The notes under the pieces: model-generated
Told to the model about the DNA's origin: nothing
The model's database searches: none
The model's input: the letters and a program-made list of their open reading frames with translations, nothing else
In this document: one piece after another, positions 16,675 to 25,439 of the stretch
How the letters are laid out: every line of letters begins with the position of its first letter
Numbering within the stretch: the first letter of the stretch is position 1
Position numbers and translations under genes: made by a program
Assembly: GCF_029960785.1 (NCBI RefSeq)
Contig: NZ_JASBQE010000089.1
Span: 1-52,031, forward strand
Origin: Polyangium sp. 15x6
Lineage (GTDB): Bacteria; Myxococcota_A; Polyangia; Polyangiales; Polyangiaceae
Direction of reading: 5' to 3'
Length of the DNA stretch: 52,031 bases

Positions 16675-19600
16675 ATGAAGGACGCGTCCCCGTTTGCGAT
16701 CACCGGCACACTTCACGAGGGCAGAGGCACGGTTTTGCTCCGCGGGGTCCGGACGGCCGATGACCTCCCCGTGATCCTGAAGGTGCTCGACCCGAGGCGC
16801 AGCCGCCCGCGCGATCTCGAGCGCTTGAAGCGTGAATACGAGATTGGCAGGCAACTCGACCTACCGGCCATCGTCAGGCCGCTCGCCCTCGAGACGCACG
16901 AGGGAATGCCGGCGCTCGTGCTGGAGGATTTCGGCGGTCAGTCGCTCGACCACTTCCTCGGCGCGCCCTTGCCCATCGAGCGGTTCCTCGACCTCGCGGT
17001 TCGTATCGCGGCGGCCGTCGGGGCGCTCCACCGGCGTGGCATCATCCATAAAGATCTGAAACCCCAGAACATCCTCGTCAACGTGTCCACCGGCCAGGTC
17101 AAGCTCGCCGATTTCGGGCTCGCGGTATGCCCATCCCGCGAGCGCCAGGCGTCCCTTCGCCCGAGCCTCATCGAGGGCTCCCTGCCGTACCTCGCGCCGG
17201 AGCAAACGGGGCGGATGAACCGTGCGATCGACAGCCGCGCCGACCTCTATGCCCTGGGCGTGACATTCTACGAAATGCTCACCGGGCGCCTGCCCTTCGA
17301 GGCCCTGGATCCGCTCGAATGGGTGCATTGCCATGTCGCCCGTATCCCGCAGCCTCCCGGAACGTGGGTCCCGGAGCTGCCCGAGGCCCTCTCCGCGCTC
17401 GTCATGAAGCTCCTGGCCAAGATGGCGGACGATCGCTACCAGACTGCCCGGGGCCTCGCGCACGACCTCGAGCGGTGCCTTTTCGAATGGCGTGCCAAAG
17501 GCAGGCTCGAGCCGTTTGCCCTGGCCGAACACGACGTCTCCGGTCGCTTCGAGATCCCCCAGAAACTCTATGGCCGCGGGGAGGAGATCGCTGCGCTGTT
17601 GCGGGGGTTCGAGCGCGTGGTCGGCACGGGATCCCCCGAGCTCGTCCTGGTTTCGGGTTACTCCGGCATCGGAAAGTCGGCGCTGGTCCAGGAGCTCTAC
17701 AAGCCCATCGTCCGCGAGCGGGGCTTCTTCGTTTCGGGGAAGTTCGACCAGTACAAGCGCGACATCCCCTATTCCACGATCGTCCAGGTCGTCCGGGAGC
17801 TCGTGCTCGACATCCTCGCCGAAAGCGAGGAACGGATCGCTCCTTTCCGTGAGCGCCTCATGGGCGCCCTCGGGATCAACGCACAGCTCATCGTGGACGT
17901 GATCCCGCAGGTCGAGCTCGTCATCGGCAGGCAACCGCCGGTCGCCGAGCTGCCGCCGATCGAGGCGCAGAACCGGTTCCGTATCGTGTTCCGGCATTTC
18001 ATCGGGGTGTTTGCCCGGAAGGAGCACCCCCTCGTGCTCTTCCTCGACGATCTCCAGTGGGCCGATCCGGCGAGCCTCCTGCTCCTCGAGGATTTGATGA
18101 CCCACCCCGAGATAGGCCATCTCCTCGTGATCGGCGCATACCGTGACAACGAGGTGACCCCCTTGCACCCGCTCGTGCAGACGCTCGGCAACGTGCGGAA
18201 TGCGGGAGCGCGCGTCTCGGACATCGTGCTCGGCCCGCTCTCCTGGGAGCACCTCGCTGCGCTCGTCAGCGATATGCTTCACTGCCGCCCCGAGGAAGCC
18301 GCGCCGCTTTCGGACCTCGTCCACGAGAAGACCGCGGGCAACCCCTTTTTCACGATCCAGTTCCTCACTGCGCTGCATGAAGAGCGCCTGATCGAATTCG
18401 ACGAACGCGCGAGCGCGTGGCGATGGGACGTCGCGAAGATCCGAGCCAAGGGCTTCACCGACAACGTGGTCGACCTGATGGTCGGCAAGCTCGCGCGGCT
18501 CCCTGCGCGCACGCAGGAAGCGCTGAAAACGCTCGCGTGTCTCGGCAATACAGCCGAGGTCGCCGTCCTCGCGGCGGTGAGCGGCCGCTCGGAGCAGGCA
18601 TCACACGAGGATCTCTGGGAGGCCGTCCGTGTCGGGCTCGTCCTCTGGATGGACGGGGCATACAGCTTTCTCCACGACCGCGTCCAGGAGGCCGCTTATT
18701 CGCTCATTCCGGAAGCAGAGCGGGCGGTCGTGCACCTCGAAATTGGCCGGCTGCTCTTGTCGTCCACGCCCCCCGAGGAGCTCGAGGAGAGAATCTTCGA
18801 CATCGTGAACCACCTCGATCGCGGCGCCGCGCTGATCACGTCGCGGGAGGAACGCGAGCGCGTGGCCGAGCTCAATCTCCTCGCCGGCAAGCGCGCCAAG
18901 GCAAAGGCGGCCTACGCATCGGCGAAGAATTGTCTCGCCGTCGGATCGGAGCTCCTGCCGGAGCATAGCTGGGAGCGGCGTTACGAGCTCACCTTCGCGC
19001 TCGAGCTCGACCGGGCCGAGTGCGAGTTCCTGCTCGGCGAGCTTTCGGCCGCGGAAGAGCGCCTCTCTTTGCTCTCGCTCCGCGCGAAAAACCTCGTCGA
19101 TGCAGCCGCGGTCGCGTGCGTGCGCATGGATCTCTACACGACCCTGGATCGAAGCGACAGCAGCGTCGACGTGGGCCTCGAATACCTCCGGCGTGTCGGT
19201 GTCGAGTGGTCGCCGCACCCGACGAAGAACGACGTGCGGCAGGAATACGAGCGGCTCTGGCAGCAGCTCGGGGGCCGCGCGATCGAGGACCTCGTCGACC
19301 TGCCCTCGATGCACGATCCGGCCTTTCGCGCGACCCTCGACGTTCTCACGAGGGCCATTCCGCCGGCTTTGTTCACCGACGAGAATCTGCTCTGCCTCGT
19401 CATCTGCCGGATGGTGAATCTCAGCCTGGAGCATGGCAACAGCGACGTATCGAGCCTTGCCTATGCCCACCTCGGCATGGTCCTCGGGCCGCACTTCGGC
19501 GATTATCAAGCCGGGTTCCGCTTCGGAAAGCTCGGCTCGGACCTGGTGGAGAAACAAGAGCTGAACCGTTTCAAGGCCCGCGTCTACGTGTGCGTAGGCT

Positions 19601-22338
19601 CCGTGGTCATTCCCTGGACGAGGCACCTGCGGAGCGGACGCGCGCTCCTGCGCCGCGTCTTCCACGCGGCGCTCGAGACCGGTGACCTCACTTATGCGGC
19701 GTATAGCTTCTTCGACCTGATCACGCACCTCCTCGCGTCCGGAGATCCGCTCGGCGACGTGCAGCGAGAAGCCGAGAACGGGCTCGAATTCGCGCGGAAG
19801 ATGCGGTTCGGCCTCATCGCCGACATCCTCACCGGACAGCTCAGGCTCATCCGCACGCTCATGGGCCTCACCCCCCATTTCTCTTCCTTCAACGACGACG
19901 AGTTCGACGAGGGCCGGTTCGAGCAGCACCTGGAGGCGGATCCGCGCCTCTCGACCGCCACGTGCTGGTACTGGATCCGCAAGCTCCAAGCGCGCTACTA
20001 CGCGAACGATTTCGTCTCCGCCGTCGGCGCCGCGTCGAAGGCCGAGCCGCTTCTCTGGACGTCGCCGTCACACTTCGAGATGGCCGAGTATCATTTTTAT
20101 GGCGCGCTCGCGCGGGCAGCGCATTATGGCACGGCGTCTGCCGACGAGCGGCCCGAGCACATGAGGGCCCTCGTCGCCCACCACGAGAAACTCGCGGGCT
20201 GGGCGGAGAACTGCCCCGAGAACTTCGAAAACCGGGCGGCGCTGGTGGCCGCCGAGATCGCCCGCATCGAAGGCCGAGACCTCGACGCCGAGCGCCTCTA
20301 CGAAGAGGCCATCCGCTCGGCCCACGACAACGGCTTCGTCCACAATGAAGGGCTCGCCCACGAACTCACGTCGCGGTTTTACAGGGCACGACGATTCGAC
20401 AAGATCGCCGACATGTACCTCCGCGACGCCCGCGCCTGTTATGCCTGCTGGGGCGTCGACGGCAAGGTCGAGCAGCTCGACCAGCAGCATCCTCGCCTGC
20501 TCCCGTCGAGATCTCTTCCGCCCGCTGCCACCTTCGCGCTTCGGCCAGAGCAGCTCGACCTGCTCTCGGTGACCAAGGCCTCGCAAACCATTTCGGGCGA
20601 GATCGTCCTCGACAAACTTTTGCGCACGCTGCTCACGGTGGTGCTCGAGCAGGGCGGAGCGCAACGAGGCTGTCTGATCGTCTGCCGGGAGGGTGGCTCT
20701 TCGATCGAGGCGGAGGCGTCGCTCGAGGGAAGAGGCGTGGCGACGAAGCTCCTGGAATCGCAGCCGCTCTCGTCGTCGCTCGTGCCCGTCTCGATCGTCA
20801 ATTACGCCCTGCGGACGAAGGAGCGCGTGATCCTGGAGGACGCGTCCGAGGCGGCGAAATACGCGTCCGAGCCCTACATCGCCCGCGTGAGGCCGAGGTC
20901 GCTCCTGTGTTTGCCCATCGTCCAGCAGACCGAGGTGGTCGGCCTGCTCTATCTGGAGAACAACCTCCTTGCCGGCGCGTTCACGCCCGATCGGCTCGTG
21001 GCGCTTTCGCTCCTTGCCACGCAGGCCGCGATTTCCCTGGAGAAAGCGAAGCTCCTCGGGATGGAGCAGGCGGCGCGGGCGGCGGCCGAGGCAGCGGAGC
21101 GTCGGGCCACGTTCATCGCCGAGGCCGGGGCGGTCCTGTCGGAGTCGCTCGATTATCAGGAGACGCTCGCGCGCCTCGCGTGGCTGTGCGTGCAATCCAT
21201 TTCCGACTGGTGCGTGATCGACATCGTGGAAGGCGGAGAGATCCGACGCATTGCCGGCGCCCACAAGGACCCCGCGAAGGCGCCGCTGGTCGAGGAGCTC
21301 CAGCGGCGGTATCCTCCTCGCTGGAATTCACCCCACGCGGCCTCCAGGGTCTTGCGGACGGGCCAGCCGGTCCTGATTCCCGAGCTCTCCGAGGAGGTCA
21401 TTGGAAAACTCGTCGTCGACGACGAGCACCTGAGGCTCAGCCACGAGCTCGGTGCGCAGAGCTCCATGATCGTGCCGCTCGTGGCGCACGGACAAACCCT
21501 CGGCGTCCTGAGCGTCGTCTCCTCCGCGCCGGAGCGCCGTTATGGGCGCGCCGACCTCGTGTTGGTCGAAGAGGTCGCGCGCCGCGCCGCGGTCGCAATC
21601 GACAACGCGCGCCTCTATCGCAAGACGCAGGAGGCCGTGCGCGTGCGGGACGAATTCCTCACGGTGGCATCGCACGAGCTCAATACGCCGGTGACGTCGC
21701 TCCGGCTCACGCTGCAATCCATCGACCGGGCCATCCGGTCCGGCTGGCCGGCCGACACGCAGGCGATGGGCAAGATGGTCGAGCGGGCCCTGCGTCAAGG
21801 GACGCGCCTTGCCCGGCTGAACAAGGCCCTCGTGGACGTCTCGCAGCTCCACGCGGGCCGGCTCCCGCTCGAGCGCGAGGAGGTCGACCTCGCGACCCTC
21901 ATCCGCAATGCGATCGACCAGCTCAAGCCGGAGCTCTCGCAAGCGCGGTGCACGGTCGACATCCAGGACGGCCAGCACGTCGTCGGTCATTGGGATCCCG
22001 ACCGCATCGAGCAGATCGTGACGAACCTCCTCTCGAATGCGGCCAAGTTCGGGGCCGGCAAGCCCATCGAGATTTTTTACGGCGAGAACGAAGGGATCGC
22101 GCGGATCGTTGTCAATGATCACGGCATCGGTATCGACCCGGCGCGGCAGGAGCGCATCTTCGATCGCTTCGAGCGCGCCGCCTCCGAGAATTACGGCGGC
22201 CTCGGGCTTGGCTTGTACATCAGCCGCCGGATCGCGGAAGCGCACGGAGGCACGCTCCGTGTCCAGAGCGAGCCGGGGGCCGGCTCGTCGTTCACGCTCG
22301 AGCTTCCTCGTGTCGGCTGCGTCTCGACAGCCTGCTAA
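16675..22338 (+). CDS. Ser/Thr kinase - AAA ATPase - GAF - histidine kinase hybrid, copy 2
   Basis: A 1887-residue paralogue of the gene just upstream, with the same domain order: Ser/Thr kinase (Lys36, HKDLKPQN, DFG), AAA_16 ATPase (SGYSGIGKS), long helical region, GAF, one-heptad coiled coil, second GAF, HisKA with His1667 in SHELNTP, and HATPase (DHGIGID, GLGLGLY). The kinase/ATPase half and the GAF/histidine-kinase half are nearly the same as in copy 1. The helical middle (about bases 18750-20200) differs so much that only scattered residues match. This suggests a shared output with a different input or partner. Its stop overlaps by two bases the stop of the PAS-STAS gene on the other strand. 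Confidence 0.9.
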   Translation: MKDASPFAITGTLHEGRGTVLLRGVRTADDLPVILKVLDPRRSRPRDLERLKREYEIGRQLDLPAIVRPLALETHEGMPALVLEDFGGQSLDHFLGAPLPIERFLDLAVRIAAAVGALHRRGIIHKDLKPQNILVNVSTGQVKLADFGLAVCPSRERQASLRPSLIEGSLPYLAPEQTGRMNRAIDSRADLYALGVTFYEMLTGRLPFEALDPLEWVHCHVARIPQPPGTWVPELPEALSALVMKLLAKMADDRYQTARGLAHDLERCLFEWRAKGRLEPFALAEHDVSGRFEIPQKLYGRGEEIAALLRGFERVVGTGSPELVLVSGYSGIGKSALVQELYKPIVRERGFFVSGKFDQYKRDIPYSTIVQVVRELVLDILAESEERIAPFRERLMGALGINAQLIVDVIPQVELVIGRQPPVAELPPIEAQNRFRIVFRHFIGVFARKEHPLVLFLDDLQWADPASLLLLEDLMTHPEIGHLLVIGAYRDNEVTPLHPLVQTLGNVRNAGARVSDIVLGPLSWEHLAALVSDMLHCRPEEAAPLSDLVHEKTAGNPFFTIQFLTALHEERLIEFDERASAWRWDVAKIRAKGFTDNVVDLMVGKLARLPARTQEALKTLACLGNTAEVAVLAAVSGRSEQASHEDLWEAVRVGLVLWMDGAYSFLHDRVQEAAYSLIPEAERAVVHLEIGRLLLSSTPPEELEERIFDIVNHLDRGAALITSREERERVAELNLLAGKRAKAKAAYASAKNCLAVGSELLPEHSWERRYELTFALELDRAECEFLLGELSAAEERLSLLSLRAKNLVDAAAVACVRMDLYTTLDRSDSSVDVGLEYLRRVGVEWSPHPTKNDVRQEYERLWQQLGGRAIEDLVDLPSMHDPAFRATLDVLTRAIPPALFTDENLLCLVICRMVNLSLEHGNSDVSSLAYAHLGMVLGPHFGDYQAGFRFGKLGSDLVEKQELNRFKARVYVCVGSVVIPWTRHLRSGRALLRRVFHAALETGDLTYAAYSFFDLITHLLASGDPLGDVQREAENGLEFARKMRFGLIADILTGQLRLIRTLMGLTPHFSSFNDDEFDEGRFEQHLEADPRLSTATCWYWIRKLQARYYANDFVSAVGAASKAEPLLWTSPSHFEMAEYHFYGALARAAHYGTASADERPEHMRALVAHHEKLAGWAENCPENFENRAALVAAEIARIEGRDLDAERLYEEAIRSAHDNGFVHNEGLAHELTSRFYRARRFDKIADMYLRDARACYACWGVDGKVEQLDQQHPRLLPSRSLPPAATFALRPEQLDLLSVTKASQTISGEIVLDKLLRTLLTVVLEQGGAQRGCLIVCREGGSSIEAEASLEGRGVATKLLESQPLSSSLVPVSIVNYALRTKERVILEDASEAAKYASEPYIARVRPRSLLCLPIVQQTEVVGLLYLENNLLAGAFTPDRLVALSLLATQAAISLEKAKLLGMEQAARAAAEAAERRATFIAEAGAVLSESLDYQETLARLAWLCVQSISDWCVIDIVEGGEIRRIAGAHKDPAKAPLVEELQRRYPPRWNSPHAASRVLRTGQPVLIPELSEEVIGKLVVDDEHLRLSHELGAQSSMIVPLVAHGQTLGVLSVVSSAPERRYGRADLVLVEEVARRAAVAIDNARLYRKTQEAVRVRDEFLTVASHELNTPVTSLRLTLQSIDRAIRSGWPADTQAMGKMVERALRQGTRLARLNKALVDVSQLHAGRLPLEREEVDLATLIRNAIDQLKPELSQARCTVDIQDGQHVVGHWDPDRIEQIVTNLLSNAAKFGAGKPIEIFYGENEGIARIVVNDHGIGIDPARQERIFDRFERAASENYGGLGLGLYISRRIAEAHGGTLRVQSEPGAGSSFTLELPRVGCVSTAC

Positions 22339-23501
22339 ACCCGCGACGCACGAATCGCGTGGCGGAGCGCTGCCTGCAGCGAGCCGAACGTCTTGACGGC
22401 GAGCGGCACGTCGAGCTCGACCAGCGTGCGCGCCATTCCGGGCCCGAGGCCCGAGACCAGGCATTCGCTGCCGATGAGGCCGGTCGCGCGGATCATGTCG
22501 CCGAGGTGCGACGCAATCGAGGCGTCCATCGTCGACGCCCCCGTCAAATCGAGGATCGCGAAGCGCGCGCTGCTTCGCACGATCGCTTCGAGCAGGCTCT
22601 CCGTCATCCGCGTCGCGCGTGCGGCGTCGATTCCGCCGACGACGGGCATCGCGAGAACGCCTGCCCACAGATCGAGGACCGGCGCCGAGAGCTCCTCGAT
22701 GGTGGCGGCCTGCGCGCGCTCGCGCTCGCGCATCTCCTCCTCTTCTTTCACGCGTTCGGTCACGTCGGTCACGAGCGACGCGACGCCCACGATCTGGCCT
22801 TCCTCGTCGACGAGCGACGTATTCGCCCATTCGCACGTGATGCGCCGACCGTCCTTGGTGATGTTCTCATTGCGGGCGCGCACCGGCCCCTTGGCCTGCT
22901 TGATTTGCTCCCAGATGTCGGCCACGTAGGGCCGGACCTCCGGGGGCACCATGAGATCCTGGCCGTGACGGCCCGCGGCCTCCTCGCGGAGCCAGCCGAA
23001 GATCGACTCCGCTGCCGGGTTCCAGTCCACGACGCGGAAATCGGTGTCCCACTCGATCATGCCGATCGGCGCCTGCTGGAAATGCAGCGCGAGCCGCTGC
23101 TGCGAGCGATAGAGCGCCTCGCGGATGCGTTTTTGACCCGTGACGTCGATGCCGACCCCGTAGAAATACTTGAACGCGCCGTCGTCGTCGTAGACGGGCC
23201 TTCCATGCCACTCGACGAGCAGCTCGCGGCCGCTTCGGGTGATCACCCGGTTTTCATTGTAGGTCGTGCCGCGCGACGACACGAGCTCCCCGAACACCCG
23301 CCGGAGCATCTCGTGATCCCGCACCGGGACGAACATCGTCGCGTAATCCTGGCCGATGACCTCTTCGCGCGTATACCCGAGAGCGCCGAGCATCGTCCCA
23401 TTCATGTACATCGTGCGGCCGCTCGCATCGATACCGACAATGAACGTCGGCGAGGTATCCAGGATCTCGTGCGCAAGCAAGGGTTCCACGGCGTCCGGCA
23501 T
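22335..23501 (-). CDS. PAS-PAS-STAS stressosome-like sensor, second paralogue
   Basis: A 388-residue protein. It has two PAS/PAC domains (about 10-140: SPTFIVGIDASGRTMYMN; about 145-270: APIGMIEWDTDFRVVDWN), a short coiled coil rich in Glu and Arg, then an RsbR-type STAS domain (about 280-385: PVLDLWAGVLAMPVVGGID). Where the first paralogue has VDT, the phospho-acceptor position in RsbR, this one has MDA followed by Ser, so phosphorylation there may be lost or shifted. It could be a partner of the kinase pair, with which it is tail to tail. The start is the ATG before PDAVEPLL; about 77 codons further upstream are open but do not look like protein. Confidence 0.8.
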   Translation of the reverse strand: MPDAVEPLLAHEILDTSPTFIVGIDASGRTMYMNGTMLGALGYTREEVIGQDYATMFVPVRDHEMLRRVFGELVSSRGTTYNENRVITRSGRELLVEWHGRPVYDDDGAFKYFYGVGIDVTGQKRIREALYRSQQRLALHFQQAPIGMIEWDTDFRVVDWNPAAESIFGWLREEAAGRHGQDLMVPPEVRPYVADIWEQIKQAKGPVRARNENITKDGRRITCEWANTSLVDEEGQIVGVASLVTDVTERVKEEEEMRERERAQAATIEELSAPVLDLWAGVLAMPVVGGIDAARATRMTESLLEAIVRSSARFAILDLTGASTMDASIASHLGDMIRATGLIGSECLVSGLGPGMARTLVELDVPLAVKTFGSLQAALRHAIRASRV

Positions 23502-23733
23502 GGTGGTTCGTGCGCCGCTCGCGTTCTCCGAATCCAGGCGGCAAGGGTACGTTACCCGAGCGCCTTCGGCACCGCAAGACTCCACGGACGCCATTCGTAT
23601 CGCAGAACACGCGTAATTTAATTGACGCTCCGGGCGCGTATGCGTTTCGATTCCGATCGGCGCTCGGATTTCGTTTTCCGCTCGGCGGCGGCCCGGGCTT
23701 GTTTGAAAGCCCCGGCCGCTTGCTCGCTTCACG

Positions 23734-24534
23734 CTACGGAATGTCTTCGAGCCCCCCCGGCATCGGGTAGGGCCACGTACTCGCGCTCGCGCCGCCGTCG
23801 ACCTCCAGGATCTTCCCCGTGATCCACGACGACGCCGGCGAGGCCAGGAAAAGAACGGAGGCCGCGATATCCTCCGGCGTGGCGAGGCGGCCCATGGGCG
23901 TCTTCGCCGTCATCTTGTCCAGCATGTCGCCGGCCCCGACGAACGCTTCGAGCGCGTCCGTCATCGTCGCGCCCACGGCCAGCGCGTTGACGCGCACCCG
24001 CGGCGCCCATTCGTGGGCGAGCAGGCGCGTCATGTGGTTCAGCGCGGCCTTCGCGGCCCCGTAGGCGACGAAGCCCGTGTCCACGCAGTGGCTCATCGCA
24101 GACGAGATATTGACGATGGCGCCTCGCGTCCGCGCGAGGTGCGGCGCGGCGCTCCGGGAGAGGTGCAGCGCCGAGACGACGTTGAATTGGTACGACTCCA
24201 TCATTTCTTCGTCCGACAGCGCGACCGCGATCCTCGGCGGATAGCCGCCCGCATTGTTGACGAGCACGTCGAGCCGGCCGAATTCCTCGAGCGTGCGCGC
24301 GAGCAGCCGGTCGAGCTCCGCGCCCGCGGTCACGTCCGTTGGCACCACGAGCGCGCGCCGCCCGCGCGCGCGCACCTCCTTCGCGGCCTCCTCCAGCACG
24401 TCCGCGCGCCGCGCGGCGAGCACGACGTCGGCCCCTGCCTCCGCCAGCGCAATCGCCGATCCACGACCGATCCCGCGGCTCGCGCCCGTGACGATCGCGA
24501 CCTTGTCGTTCATCCGGAAAACATCGAGGATCAT
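23734..24534 (-). CDS. Short-chain dehydrogenase/reductase (SDR)
   Basis: A 266-residue classical SDR. TGASRGIG is the NAD(P) loop, the NNAG motif is present, the catalytic Ser lies in NISSAM, and Tyr and Lys in YGAAK; VDGG closes the fold. Basic residues after the second strand (AARR) suggest NADP(H). The start MILDVFRM is a common N-terminus of this subgroup; the ATG seven codons in is an alternative. It begins eight bases after the stop of the DUF1295 gene and is the last gene of a three-gene run, so it probably acts on the same substrate class as the molybdopterin enzyme and the membrane reductase. The substrate is unknown. Confidence 0.85.
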   Translation of the reverse strand: MILDVFRMNDKVAIVTGASRGIGRGSAIALAEAGADVVLAARRADVLEEAAKEVRARGRRALVVPTDVTAGAELDRLLARTLEEFGRLDVLVNNAGGYPPRIAVALSDEEMMESYQFNVVSALHLSRSAAPHLARTRGAIVNISSAMSHCVDTGFVAYGAAKAALNHMTRLLAHEWAPRVRVNALAVGATMTDALEAFVGAGDMLDKMTAKTPMGRLATPEDIAASVLFLASPASSWITGKILEVDGGASASTWPYPMPGGLEDIP

Positions 24535-24542
24535 GGTCTCGT

Positions 24543-25439
24543 CTACCCCTTGGCCTTCCTCGGCAGGCGCGGCAAGAGCGCCGGCACGCGGTTCATGTGA
24601 TCGGCATAGCCGGGCCTGCGCGCGACGGATCGTTTGTCCATCAGCGGAATGCTGATGAACACGAAGAGGCAGGTGATCCACGCGGGCCCGACGAGCGGAT
24701 ACCGGAGACCCGGATCCGAGGCGAGGGCGAACAGGAAAAGCCCCCACCAGAACGTGATCTCGCCGAGGTAATTCGGGTGGCGGCAATACGCCCACACGCC
24801 TGTATCGAGGATCTTCCCCGGCACGTCGTTCCGGAGCCGGAATGCGCGGAGCTCCGCGTCGGCGCGGCTCTCCAATGCGATCGCGCCCGCCGTGACCACG
24901 AACGCCGCCCCATCGAGCCACGAGAGCGGCCGCGTGCCCGTGGCGAGGGCCGGGAAGAGCGACAAACAGCCGAGAAACACGCAGACCGTCGGCATGAAAT
25001 GGAGGCCGAGGAAGCTCACGAGCCAGTAGGCCCGCCCCATCGACCGGCGCAGATCGACGTACCGAAAATCCTCGTGGCCGAGCCCGTGCCAGCCGCGCGC
25101 CCAGTTCCACGTGAGCCGCGCGCCCCACGCGAGCACGAGCGCCGTGACCAGGATCCGCCGCGCCACGGGCGCGCCCGCGGCCTCCGGGGACATCGCAATC
25201 GCCGGCGCGATCACCATCGGCGCGACGCTCCAGTACGCATCGTACATGCTCGAATTGTTACAAAGCACGCTCCCCGCGAAGACCACCACCGTCGCCGCCG
25301 CGTCTGCCGCGGCGAACGCGACGATCGACGAATGATCCTGCGCGAGCGCGCGAAACACGAGCCACCCGACGACGGTGCCCGCGACATACGCGAGCGTCAC
25401 GATCCCGAAATCCCGGGCACGATTCCCGGCTTTGTTCAT
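24543..25439 (-). CDS. DUF1295 membrane protein (steroid 5-alpha-reductase/ICMT-like)
   Basis: A 298-residue membrane protein with about seven hydrophobic segments. The C-terminal signature RHPNYLGEITFWWG is that of the DUF1295 family, related to steroid 5-alpha-reductases and isoprenylcysteine methyltransferases. Relatives reduce or methylate lipid substrates in the membrane. The ATG overlaps the stop of the molybdopterin enzyme in an ATGA (25436-25439), which indicates translational coupling and a shared task. The exact reaction cannot be told from the sequence. Confidence 0.85.
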   Translation of the reverse strand: MNKAGNRARDFGIVTLAYVAGTVVGWLVFRALAQDHSSIVAFAAADAAATVVVFAGSVLCNNSSMYDAYWSVAPMVIAPAIAMSPEAAGAPVARRILVTALVLAWGARLTWNWARGWHGLGHEDFRYVDLRRSMGRAYWLVSFLGLHFMPTVCVFLGCLSLFPALATGTRPLSWLDGAAFVVTAGAIALESRADAELRAFRLRNDVPGKILDTGVWAYCRHPNYLGEITFWWGLFLFALASDPGLRYPLVGPAWITCLFVFISIPLMDKRSVARRPGYADHMNRVPALLPRLPRKAKG

